Source: Clusia tigrina (Eukaryota > Arthropoda > Insecta > Diptera > Clusiidae). From it: DNA of 64,000 nucleotides. Every line of letters starts with the position of its first letter. The first letter of the stretch is position 1. Positions 40,287-50,988 of the stretch are shown here, piece after piece. Location: NCBI GenBank assembly GCA_920105625.2, contig OV050033.1, positions 114,723,700-114,787,699 of the forward strand. Direction: 5' to 3'. The translations under genes were made by a program, and so were the position numbers. The notes under the pieces are model-generated. The model saw only the letters and a list, made by a program, of their open reading frames with translations. It did no database searches and was not told the origin of the DNA.

Positions 40287-40414
40287 ACGCTCCAGTAAAA
40301 AGTTACAAGCATTTGTATGTTGCAAACTTTGATAGGTGTAGGACGTACCGTATAGAAGTTAGGGCCATTTAAAGTTTGCAACATACAAATGCTTGTAACT
40401 TTTTACTGGAGCGT
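40287..40414. repeat. Inverted-repeat junction where array polarity flips
   Basis: Positions 40287-40330 and 40371-40414 are perfect reverse complements over 44 bp, separated by a 40-nt spacer (40331-40370). The similarity continues outward imperfectly because both flanks are the same satellite. The breakpoint lies exactly between 40370 and 40371. The left monomer is intact up to AGGGCCATTT, where the next expected base is G. The reversed copy is intact from AAAGTTTGCAAC, where the expected preceding base is C but T is found. There is no shared base and no inserted sequence at the join. A transcript or single strand across it could fold into a very long hairpin. A real inversion and an assembly misjoin cannot be told apart from the sequence alone. 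Confidence 0.93.
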
Positions 40415-42470
40415 GATAAAACCTTGAAATTTTGTAACATAAAGTACTCGAGCCTCTTGTCAATTTAAGTTATCGCTTAAAGCTATGCTACCCTTGAGTT
40501 CCAAATCAAACACTGATAAAACTTCATATGGCCCTAACTTCTATACGGAGCAACCCATACCTATCAAAGTTTGCAACATACTAATGCTGGTAACTGTTTA
40601 CTGGAGCGTCATAAAACCTTCAAATTTTGTAACAATAAAGTACTCGAGCTTCTTATCAATTTAAGTTATCGCTCAAAGCTATGCTACCATTGAGTCCCAA
40701 ATCTAATACTGATAAAACCTCAAATGGCCCTAACTTCTTTCTATACGGTACGTCCTACACCTATCAAAGTTTGCAACATAAAAATGCTTGTAACTTTTTA
40801 CTGGTGGGTCATAAAACCTTGAAATTTTGTAACAATAAAGTACTCGAGCCTCTTGTCAATTTAAGCTATCGCTCAAAGCTATGCTACCCTTGTGTCCCAA
40901 ATCAAACACTGATAAAACCTCAAATGGCCCTAACTTCTATACGGTACGTCCTACACCTATCAAAGTTTGCAACATACTTGTAACTTTTTACTGGAGCGTC
41001 ATAAAACCTTCAAATTTTGTAACAATAAAGTACTCGAGCCTCTTATCAATTTAAGTTATCGCTCAAAGCTATGCTACCATTGAGTCCCAAATCTAATACT
41101 GATAAAACCTCAAATGGCCCTAACTTCTTTCTATAAGGTACGTCCTACACCTATCAAAGTTTGCAACATAAAAATGCTTGTAACTTTTTACTGGAGCGTC
41201 ATAAAACCTTGAAATTTTGTAACAATAAAGTACTCGAGCCTCTTGTCACTTTAAGCTATTGCTCAAAGCTATGCTACCCTTGAGTCCCAAATCAAACACT
41301 GATAAAACTTCAAATGGACCTAACTACTATACGGTACGTCCTACACCTATCAAAGTTTGCAACATACAAATGCTTGTAACTTTTTACTGGAGCGTCATAA
41401 AACCTAGAAATTTTGTAACAATAAAGTATTCGAGCCTCTTGTCAATTTAAGCTAACGCTCAAAGCTATGCTACCCTTGAGTCCCAAATCAAACACTGATA
41501 AAACTTCAAATGGCCCTAACTTCTATACGGTACGTCCTACACCTATCAAAGTTTGCAACATAAAAATGCTTGTAACTTTTTACTGGAGCGTCATAAAATG
41601 TTGAAATTTTGTAACAATAAAGTACTCGAGCCTCTTGTCAATTTAAGCTCTCTCTCAAAGATATGCTACCCTTGAGTCCCAAATCAAAAACTGATAAAAC
41701 TTTAAATGGTCCTAACTTTTATATGGTACGTCCTACACCTATCAAAGTTTGCAACATACAAATGCTTGTAACTTTTTACTGGAGCGTCATAAAACCTAGA
41801 AATTTTGTAACAATAAAGTACTCGAGCCTCTTGTATATTTAAGCTATCGCTCAAAGCTATGCTCCCCTTGAGTCCCAAATCAAACTCTGATAAAACTTCA
41901 AATGGCCCTAACTTCTATACGGTACATCCTACACCTATCAAAGTTTGCAACATACAAATGCTTGTAACTTTTTACTGGAGCGTCATAAAACCTTGAAATT
42001 TTGTAACAATAAAGTACTCGAGCTTCTTGTCAATTTAAGGTATCGCTCAAAGCTATGCTACCCTTGAGTCCCAAATCAAACACTGATAAAACTTCAAATG
42101 GCCCTAACTTCTATACGGTACGTCCTACACCTATCAAAGTTTGCAACATACAAATGCTTGTAACTTTTTACTGGAGCGTCATAAAACCTTGAAATTTTGT
42201 AACAATAAAGTACTCGAGCCTCTTGTCAATTTAAGCTATCGCTCAAAGCTATGCTACCCTTGTGTCCCAAATCAAACACTGATAAAAGCTCAAATGGCCC
42301 TAACTTCTATACGGTACGTCCTACACCTATCAAAGTTTGCAGCATACTTGTAACTTTTTACTGGAGCGTCATAAAACCTTGAAACTTTGTAACAATAAAG
42401 TACTCGAGCCTCTTGTCAGTTTAAGCTATCGCTCAAAGCTGTGCTACCCTTGAGTCCCAAATCAAACACT
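40371..42470 (-). repeat. Junction-proximal right arm, more diverged monomers
   Basis: About eleven monomers with an unusual load of private variants: GTAACATAAAG (2-bp deletion), TACGGAGCAACCC, CATACTAATGCTGG, CTTCTTTCTATACGG (4-bp insertion), ATCTAATACTG, CTCTCTCTCAAAGATATG and TTGTATATTTAAG. Within it, 40617-40800 is repeated at 41007-41190 at a 390-bp offset (two monomers less 2 bp), carrying the ATCTAATACT and CTTCTTTC variants in both copies. The stretch is still pure satellite. Confidence 0.75.
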
Positions 42471-42480
42471 GATAAAAAGT
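42471..42480 (-). repeat. Short monomer with a 46-bp deletion (right arm, six copies)
   Basis: GATAAAAAGT marks the reverse complement of the left-arm deletion joint. It occurs at 42471, 44190, 48492, 50989, 54074 and 56963. In most cases it lies beside the 6-bp-deletion monomer (CATACTTGTAAC, near 42344, 48365, 50862, 53946, 56835) and the CTAGCCTTCAG monomer, just as on the left arm. Because the joint is unique, it is a good ruler for right-arm unit lengths: 1719, 4302, 2497, 3085 and 2889 bp. Confidence 0.88.
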
Positions 42481-44189
42481 TTGCAACATACAAATGCTTG
42501 TAACTGTTTACTGGAGCGTCATAAAGCCTTGAAATTTTGTAACAATAAAGTACTCGAGCCTCTTGTCAATTTAAGTTATCGCTCAAAGCTATGCTAGCCT
42601 TCAGTCCCAAATCAAACACTTTTTAAAACTTCAAATGGCCCTAACTTCTATACGGTACGTCCTACACCTATCAAAGTTTGCAACATATAAATGCTTGTAA
42701 CTTTTTACTGGAGCGTCATAAAACCTTGAAATTTTGTAACAATAAAGTACTCGAGCCTCTTGTCAATTTAAGCTATCGCTCAAAGCTATGCTGCCTTTGA
42801 GTCCCAAATCAAACACTGATAAAACTTGAAATGGCCCTAACTTCTATACGGTACGTCCTACACCTATCAAAGTTTGCAACATACAAATGCTTGTAACTTT
42901 TTACTGGAGCGTCATAAAACCTTGAAATTTTGTAACAATAAAGTAATCGAGCCTCTTGTCAATTTAAGTTATCGCTGAAAGCTATGCTACCCTTGAGTCC
43001 CAAATCAAACACTGATAAAACTTCAAATGGCCCTAACTTCTATACGGTACGTCCTACACGTATCAAAATTTGCAACATACAAATGCTTGTAACTTTTTAC
43101 TGGAGCGTCATAAAACCTTGAAATTTTGTAACAATAACGTAGTCGAGAATCTTGTCAATTTAAGCTTTCGCTCAATGCTATTCTACCCTTGAGTCCCAAA
43201 TCAAACACTGATAAAACTTCAAATGGCCCTAACTTCTATACGGTACGTCCTACTCCTATCAAAGCTTGCAACATACAAATGCTTGTAACTTTTTACTGGA
43301 GCGTCATAAAACCTTGAAATTTTGTAACAATAAAGTACTCGAGCCTCTTGTCAATTTAAGCTATCGCTTAAAGCTATGCTACCATCGAGACGCAAATCAA
43401 ACACTGATAATACTTCAAATGGCCCTAACTTCTATACGGTACGTCCTACACCTATCAAAGTTTGCAACATACAAATGCTTGTAACTTTTTACTGGAGCGT
43501 CATAAAACCTTGAAATTTTGTAACAATAAAGTACTCGAGCTTCTTGTCAATTTAAGGTATCGCTCAAAGCTATGCTACCCTTGAGTCCCAAATCAAACAC
43601 TGATAAAACTTCAAATGGCCCTAACTTCTATACGGTACGTCCTACACCTATCAAAGTTTGCAACATACAAATGCTTGTAACTTTTTACTGGAGCGTCATA
43701 AAACCTTGAAATTTTGTAACAATAAAGTACTCGAGCCTCTTGTCAATTTAAGCTATCGCTCAAAGCTATGCTACCCTTGACTCCCAAATCAAACACTGAT
43801 AAAACTTCAAATGACCCTAACTTCTTTACGGTACGTCCTACACCTATCAAAGTTTGCAACATACAAATGCTTGTAACTTTTTACTTGAGCGTCATAAAAC
43901 CTTGTAATTTTGTAACAATAAAGTACTCGAGCCTCTTGTCAATTTAAGCTATCGCTCAAAGCTATGCTACCCTTGAGTCCCAAATCAAACACTGATAAAA
44001 CTTCAAATGGCCCTAACTTCTATACGGAACGTCCTACACCTATCAAAGTTTGCAACATACAAATGCTTGTAACTTTTTACTGGTGCGTCATAAAACCTTG
44101 AAACTTTGTAACAATAAAGTACTCGAGCCTCTTGTCAGTTTAAGCTATCGCTCAAAGCTGTGCTACCCTTGAGTCCCAAATCAAACACT
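42471..44189 (-). repeat. Right-arm higher-order unit, 1719 bp
   Basis: Bounded by successive 46-bp-deletion joints. In order on the given strand it holds the CTAGCCTTCAG, ACATATAAATGC, CTGCCTTTGAG, GTAATCGAGCC, GCTGAAAGC, AACGTAGTCGAG and GCTTTCGCTCAATGC variants, then ACTCCTATCAAAGCTTGC and CATCGAGACGC. It is a shortened version of the units to its right. Its AACGTAGTCGAGAATC and CATCGAGACGC changes are private. Confidence 0.75.
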
Positions 44190-47100
44190 GATAAAAAGTT
44201 TGCAACATACAAATGCTTGTAACTGTTTACTGGAGCGTCATAAAGCCTTGAAATTTTGTAACAATAAAGTACTCGAGCCTCTTGTCAATTTAAGTTATCG
44301 CTCAAAGCTATGCTAGCCTTCAGTCCCAAATCAAACACTTTTTAAAACTTCAAATGGCCCTAACTTCTATACGGTACGTCCTACACCTATCAAAGTTTGC
44401 AACATATAAATGCTTGTAACTTTTTACTGGAGCGTCATAAAACCTTGAAATTTTGTAACAATAAAGTACTCGAGCCTCTTGTCAATTTAAGCTATCGCTC
44501 AAAGCTATGCTGCCTTTGAGTCCCAAATCAAACACTGATAAAACTTGAAATGGCCCTAACTTCTATACGGTACGTCCTACACCTATCAAAGTTTGCAACA
44601 TACAAATGCTTGTAACTTTTTACTGGAGCGTCATAAAACCATGAAATTTTGTAACAATAAAGTAATCGAGCCTCTTGTCAATTTAAGTTATCGCTGAAAG
44701 CTATGCTACCCTTGAGTCCCAAATCAAACACTGATAAAACTTCAAATGGCCCTAACTTCTATACGGTACGTCCTACACCTATCAAAGTTTGCAACATACA
44801 AATGCTTGTAACTTTTTACTGGAGCGTCATAAAACCTTGAAATTTTGTAACAATAACGTAGTCGAGCCTCTTGTCAATTTAAGCTTTCGCTCAATGCTAT
44901 TCTACCCTTGAGTCCCAAATCAAACACTGATAAAACTTCAAATGGCCCTAACTTCTATACGGTACGTCCTACTCCTATCAAAGCTTGCAACATACAAATG
45001 CTTGTAACTTTTTACTGGAGCGTCATAAAACCTTGAAATTTTGTAACAATAAAGTACTCGAGCCTCTTGTCAATTTAAGCTATCGCTTAAAGCTATGCTA
45101 CCATTGAGACCCAAATCAAACACTGATAATACTTCAAATGGCCCTAACTTCTATACGGTACGTCCTACACCTATCAAAGTTTGCAACATACAAATGCTTG
45201 TAACTTTTTACTGGAGCGTCATAAAACCTTGAAATTTTGTAACAATAAAGTACTCGAGCCTCTTGTCAATTTAAGGTATCGCTCAAAGCTATGCTACCCT
45301 TGAGTCCCAAATCAAACACTGATAAAACTTCAAATGGCCCTAACTTCTATACGGTACGTCCTACACCTATCAAAGTTTGCAACATACAAATGCTTGTAAC
45401 TTTTTACTGGAGCGTCATAAAACCTTGAAATTTTGTAACAATAAAGTACTCGAGCCTCTTGTCAATTTAAGCTATCGCTCAAAGCTATGCTACCCTTGAC
45501 TCCCAAATCAAACACTGATAAAACTTCAAATGACCCTAACTTCTTTACGGTACGTCCTACACCTATCAAAGTTTGCAACATACAAATGCTTGTAACTTTT
45601 TACTTGAGCGTCATAAAACCTTGTAATTTTGTAACAATAAAGTACTCGAGCCTCTTGTCAATTTAAGCTATCGCTCAAAGCTATGCTACCCTTGAGTCCC
45701 AAATCAAACACTGATAAAACTTCAAATGGCCCTAACTTCTATACGGAACGTCCTACACCTATCAAAGTTTGCAACATACAAATGTTTGTAACTTTTTACT
45801 GGACCGTCATAAAACCTTGAAATTTTGTAACAATAAAGTACTCGAGCCTCTTGTCAATTTAAGCTATCGCTCAAAGCTATGCTACCCTTGTGTCCCAAAT
45901 CAAACACTGATAAAACCTCAAATGGCCCTAACTTCTATACGGTACGTCCTACACCTATCAAAGTTTGCAACATACAAATGCTTGTAACTTTTTACTGGAG
46001 CGTCATAAAACCTTGAAACTTTGTAACAATAAAGTACTCGAGCCTCTTGTCAGTTTAAGCTATCGCTCAAAGCAGTGCTACCCTTGAGTCCCAAATCAAA
46101 CACTGATAAAACTTCATATGGCCCTAACTTCTGTACGGTGCATCCCATACCTATCAAAGTTTGCAACATACAAATGCTTGTAACTTTTTACTGGAGCGTC
46201 ATAAAACCATGAAATTTTGTGACAATAAAGTAATCGAGCCTCTTGTCAATTTAAGTTATCGCTCAAAGCTATGCTGCCTTTGAGTCCCAAATCAAACACT
46301 GATAAAACTTGAAATGGCTCTAACTTCTATACGGTACGTCCTACACCTATCAAAGTTTGCAACATACAAATGCTTGTAACTTTTTACTGGAGCGTCATAA
46401 AACCTTGAAATTTTGTAACAATAAAGTACTCGAGCCTCTTGTCAATTTAAGCTATCGCTCAAAGCTATGCTGCCTTTGGGTCCCAAATCAAACACTGATA
46501 AAACTTGAAATGGCCCTAACTTCTATACGGTACGTCCTACACCTATCAAAGTTTGCAACATACAAATGCTTGTAACTTTTTACTGGAGCGTCATAAAACC
46601 TTGAAATTTTGTAACAATAAAGTACTCGAGCGTCATAAAACCTTGAAATTTTGTAACAATAAAGTACTCGAGCCTCTTGTCAATCTAATCTATCGCTCAA
46701 AGCTATGCTACCCTTGAGTCCCAAATCAAACACTGATAAAACTTCAAATGGCCCTAACTTCTATACGGTACGTCCTACACCTATCAAAGTTTGCAACATA
46801 CAAATGCTTGTAACTTTTTACTGGAGCGTCATAAAACCTTGAAATTTTGTAACAATAAAGTACTCGAGCCTCTTGTCAATTTAAGCTATCGCTCAAAGCT
46901 ATGCTACCCTTGAGTCCCAAATCAAACACTGATAAAACTTCAAATGGCCCTAACTTCTATACGGTACGTCCTACACCTATCAAAGTTTGCAACATACAAA
47001 TGCTTGTAACTTTTTACTTGAGCGTCATAAAACCTTGAAATTTTGTAACAATAAAGTACTCGAGCCTCTTGTCAATTTAAGCTATCGCTCAAAGCTATGC

Positions 47101-48491
47101 TACCCTTGAGTCCCAAATCAAACACTGATAAAACTTCAAATGGCCCTAATTCTATACGGAACGTCCTACACCTATCAAAGTTTGCAACATACAAATGTTT
47201 GTAACTTTTTACTGGACCGTCATAAAACCTTGAAATTTTGTAATAATAAAGTACTCGAGCCTCTTGTCAATTTAAGGTATCGCTCAAAGCTATGCTACCC
47301 TTGAGTCCCAAATCAAACACTGATAAAACTTCAAATGGCCCTAACTTCTATACGGTACGTCCTACACCTATCAAAGTTTGCAACATAAAAATGCTTGTAA
47401 CTTTTTACTGGAGCGTCATAAAATGTTGAAATTTTGTAACAATAAAGTACTCGAGCCTCTTGTCAATCTAAGCTCTCTCTCAAAGATATGCTACCCTTGA
47501 GTCCCAAATCAAAAACTGATAAAACTTCAAATGGTCCTAACTTTTATATGGTACGTCCTACACCTATCAAAGTTTGCAACATACAAATGCTTGTAACTTT
47601 TTACTGGAGCGTCATAAAACCTAGAAATTTTGTAACAATAAAGTACTCGAGCCTCTTGTCAATTTAAGCTATCGCTCAAAGCTATGCTCCCCTTGAGTCC
47701 CAAATCAAACTCTGATAAAACTTCAAATGGCCCTAACTTCTATACGGTACATCCTACACCTATCAAAGTTTGCAACATACAAATGCTTGTAACTTTTTAC
47801 TGGTGCGTCATAAAACCTTGAAATTTTGTAACAATAAAGTACTCGAGCCTCTTGTCAATTTAAGCTATCGCTCAAAGCTATGCTACCCTTGTCTCCCAAA
47901 TCAAACACTGATAAAACCTCAAATGGCCCTAACTTCTATACGGTACGTCCTACACCTATCAAAGTTTGCAACATACAAATGCTTGTAACTTTTTATTGGA
48001 GCGTCATAAAACCTTGAAATTTTGTAACAATAAAGTACTCGAGCCTCTTGTCAATTTAAGCTATCGCTCAAAGCTATGCTCCCTTTGAGTCCCAAATCAA
48101 ACTCTGATAAAACTTTAAATGGCCCTAACTTCTATACGGTACGTCCTACACCTATCAAAGTTTGCAACATACAAATGCTTGTAACTTTTTACTGGTGCGT
48201 CATAAAACCTTGAAATTTTGTAACAATAAAGTACTCGAGCCTCTTGTCAATTTAAGCTATCGCTCAAAGCTATGCTACCCTTGTGTCCCAAATCAAACAC
48301 TGATAAAAGCTCAAATGGCCCTAACTTCTATACGGTACGTCCTACACCTATCAAAGTTTGCAGCATACTTGTAACTTTTTACTGGAGCGTCATAAAACCT
48401 TGAAACTTTGTAACAATAAAGTACTCGAGCCTCTTGTCAGTTTAAGCTATCGCTCAAAGCTGTGCTACCCTTGAGTCCCAAATCAAACACT
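44190..48491 (-). repeat. Right-arm higher-order unit, 4302 bp, with a block mirrored from the left arm
   Basis: The first half repeats the variant order of the neighbouring units. The part from about 46151 to 47381 corresponds in reverse to about 37790-39017 of the left arm. Shared landmarks include GAAATTTTGTGACA, CTTTGGGTCCC, the 42-bp internal duplication, TACTTGAGCG, CTAATTCTATACGGAACG and TAATAATAAAGTAC. From about 46990 the sequence recurs at an offset of about 5582 bp (AGCTCTCTCT near 47471 and 53052). Confidence 0.78.
46586..46669 (-). repeat. Internal 42-bp tandem duplication within a monomer (right arm)
   Basis: The 42-bp unit starting GAGCGTCATAAAACC occupies 46586-46627 and 46628-46669. 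It joins CTCGAGC directly to GTCATAAAACC. This is the right-arm equivalent of the left-arm copies at 35371-35453 and 38494-38576, differing by a few substitutions and one base in length. Its neighbours also match in mirrored order, including the CTTTGGGTCCC variant just downstream on this strand. Confidence 0.85.
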
Positions 48492-50988
48492 GATAAAAAG
48501 TTTGCAACATACAAATGCTTGTAACTGTTTACTGGAGCGTCATAAAGCCTTGAAATTTTGTAACAATAAAGTACTCGAGCCTCTTGTCAATTTAAGTTAT
48601 CGCTCAAAGCTATGCTAGCCTTCAGTCCCAAATCAAACACTTTTTAAAACTTCAAATGGCCCTAACTTCTATACGGTACGTCCTACACCTATCAAAGTTT
48701 GCAACATATAAATGCTTGTAACTTTTTACTGGAGCGTCATAAAACCTTGAAATTTTGTAACAATAAAGTACTCGAGCCTCTTGTCAATTTAAGCTATCGC
48801 TCAAAGCTATGCTGCCTTTGAGTCCCAAATCAAACACTGATAAAACTTGAAATGGTCCTAACTTCTATACGGTACGTCCTACACCTATCAAAGTTTGCAA
48901 CATACAAATGCTTGTAACTTTTTACTGGAGCGTCATAAAACCATGAAATTTTGTAACAATAAAGTAATCGAGCCTCTTGTCAATTTAAGTTATCGCTGAA
49001 AGCTATGCTACCCTTGAGTCCCAAATCAAACACTGATAAAACTTCAAATGGCCCTAACTTCTATACGGTACGTCCTACACCTATCAAAGTTTGCAACATA
49101 CAAATGCTTGTAACTTTTTACTGGAGCGTCATAAAACCTTGAAATTTTGTAACAATAACGTAGTCGAGCCTCTTGTCAATTTAAGCTTTCGCTCAATGCT
49201 ATTCTACCCTTGAGTCCCAAATCAAACACTGATAAAACTTCAAATGGCCCTAACTTCTATACGGTACGTCCTACTCCTATCAAAGCTTGCAACATACAAA
49301 TGCTTGTAACTTTTTACTGGAGCGTCATAAAACCTTGACATTTTGTAACAATAAAGTACTCGAGCCTCTTGTCAATTTAAGCTATCGCTTAAAGCTATGC
49401 TACCATTGAGACCTAAATCAAACACTGATAATACTTCAAATGGCCCTAACTTCTATACGGTACGTCCTACACCTATCAAAGTTTGCAACATACAAATGCT
49501 TGTAACTTTTTACTGGAGCGTCATAAAACCTTGAAATTTTGTAACAATAAAGTACTCGAGCCTCTTGTCAATTTAAGGTATCGCTCAAAGCTATGCTACC
49601 CTTGAGTCCCAAATCAAACACTGATAAAACTTCAAATGGCCCTAACTTCTATACGGTACGTCCTACACCTATCAAAGTTTGCAACATACAAATGCTTGTA
49701 ACTTTTTACTGGAGCGTCATAAAACCTTGAAATTTTGTAACAATAAAGTACTCGAGCCTCTTGTCAATTTAAGCTATCGCTCAAAGCTATGCTACCCTTG
49801 ACTCCCAAATCAAACACTGATAAAACTTCAAATGACCCTAACTTCTTTACGGTACGTCCTACACCTATCAAAGTTTGCAACATACAAATGCTTGTAACTT
49901 TTTACTTGAGCGTCATAAAACCTTGTAATTTTGTAACAATAAAGTACTCGAGCCTCTTATCAATTTAAGCTATCGCTCAAAGCTATGCTACCCTTGAGTC
50001 CCAAATCAAACACTGATAAAACTTCAAATGGCCCTAACTTCTATACGGAACGTCCTACACCTATCAAAGTTTGCAACATACAAATGTTTGTAACTTTTTA
50101 CTGGACCGTCATAAAACCTTGAAATTTTGTAACAATAAAGTACTCGAGCCTCTTGTCAATTTAAGCTATCGCTCAAAGCTATGCTACCCTTGACTCCCAA
50201 ATCAAACACTGATAAAACTTCAAATGACCCTAACTTCTTTACGGTACGTCCTACACCTATCAAAGTTTGCAACATACAAATGCTTGTAACTTTTTACTTG
50301 AGCGTCATAAAACCTTGTAATTTTGTAACAATAAAGTACTCGAGCCTCTTGTCAGTTTAAGCTATCGCTCAAAGCAGTGCTACCCTTGAGTCCCAAATCA
50401 AACACTGATAAAACTTCATATGGCCCTAACTTCTGTACGGTGCATCCCATACCTATCAAAGTTTGCAACATACAAATGCTTGTAACTTTTTACTGGAGCG
50501 TCATAAAACCTAGAAATTTTGTAACAATAAAGTACTCGAGCCTCTTGTCAATTTAAGCTATCGCTCAAAGCTATGCTCCCCTTGAGTCCCAAATCAAACT
50601 CTGATAAAACTTTAAATGGCCCTAACTTCTATACGGTACGTCCTACACCTATCAAAGTTTGCAACATACAAATGCTTGTAACTTTTTACTGGTGCGTCAT
50701 AAAACCTTGAAATTTTGTAACAATAAAGTACTCGAGCCTCTTGTCAATTTAAGCTATCGCTCAAAGCTATGCTACCCTTGTGTCCCAAATCAAACACTGA
50801 TAAAAGCTCAAATGGCCCTAACTTCTATACGGTACGTCCTACACCTATCAAAGTTTGCAACATACTTGTAACTTTTTACTGGAGCGTCATAAAACCTTGA
50901 AACTTTGTAACAATAAAGTACTCGAGCCTCTTGTCAGTTTAAGCTATCGCTCAAAGCTGTGCTACCCTTGAGTCCCAAATCAAACACT
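48492..50988 (-). repeat. Right-arm higher-order unit, 2497 bp
   Basis: Bounded by 46-bp-deletion joints and carrying the standard right-arm series of variants up to the ACGGAACGTCC and GTTTGTAAC/GGACCGTC monomers near 50047-50110. It then has an extra copy of the CTTGACTCCC / AATGACCC / CTTCTTTACGG monomer (near 50190) before the CTGTACGGTGCATCCC monomer near 50430. It lacks the mirrored 46.2-47.4 kb block found in the preceding unit. Confidence 0.75.

Larger units (their letters stand above)
1..40370 (+). repeat. 196-bp satellite array, left arm (forward orientation)
   Basis: An uninterrupted head-to-tail array of about 206 monomers fills this interval. Successive copies of the landmark TACAAGCATTTGTATG start at 392, 588 and 784, a spacing of exactly 196 bp, and the same spacing can be followed through the arm with small indels. 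Copies differ from the majority sequence at scattered positions, and many variants recur at distances of several kilobases, which shows higher-order duplication. No unique sequence, transposon end or gene interrupts the array. The strand label is arbitrary: + means the orientation in which the XhoI/ScaI core reads GGCTCGAGTACTTT. This class of DNA normally lies in constitutive heterochromatin; that placement is inference. Confidence 0.98.

Noticed and set aside
40287..40414. Terminal inverted repeats of a transposon at the polarity joint.
   Set aside because: The inverted sequence is ordinary satellite on both sides with a spacer that is also satellite. There is no target-site duplication, no transposase and no internal non-satellite DNA.
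40681..40983. Open reading frame of about 100 codons; another of 101 codons at 53265-53570, and many of 60-72 codons on both strands.
   Set aside because: All are translations of the satellite. They recur with every monomer class, lengthen only where a private insertion shifts the frame, follow the array orientation and change strand at the joint. The period of 196 is not divisible by three. No start context, codon bias or known domain supports a protein.
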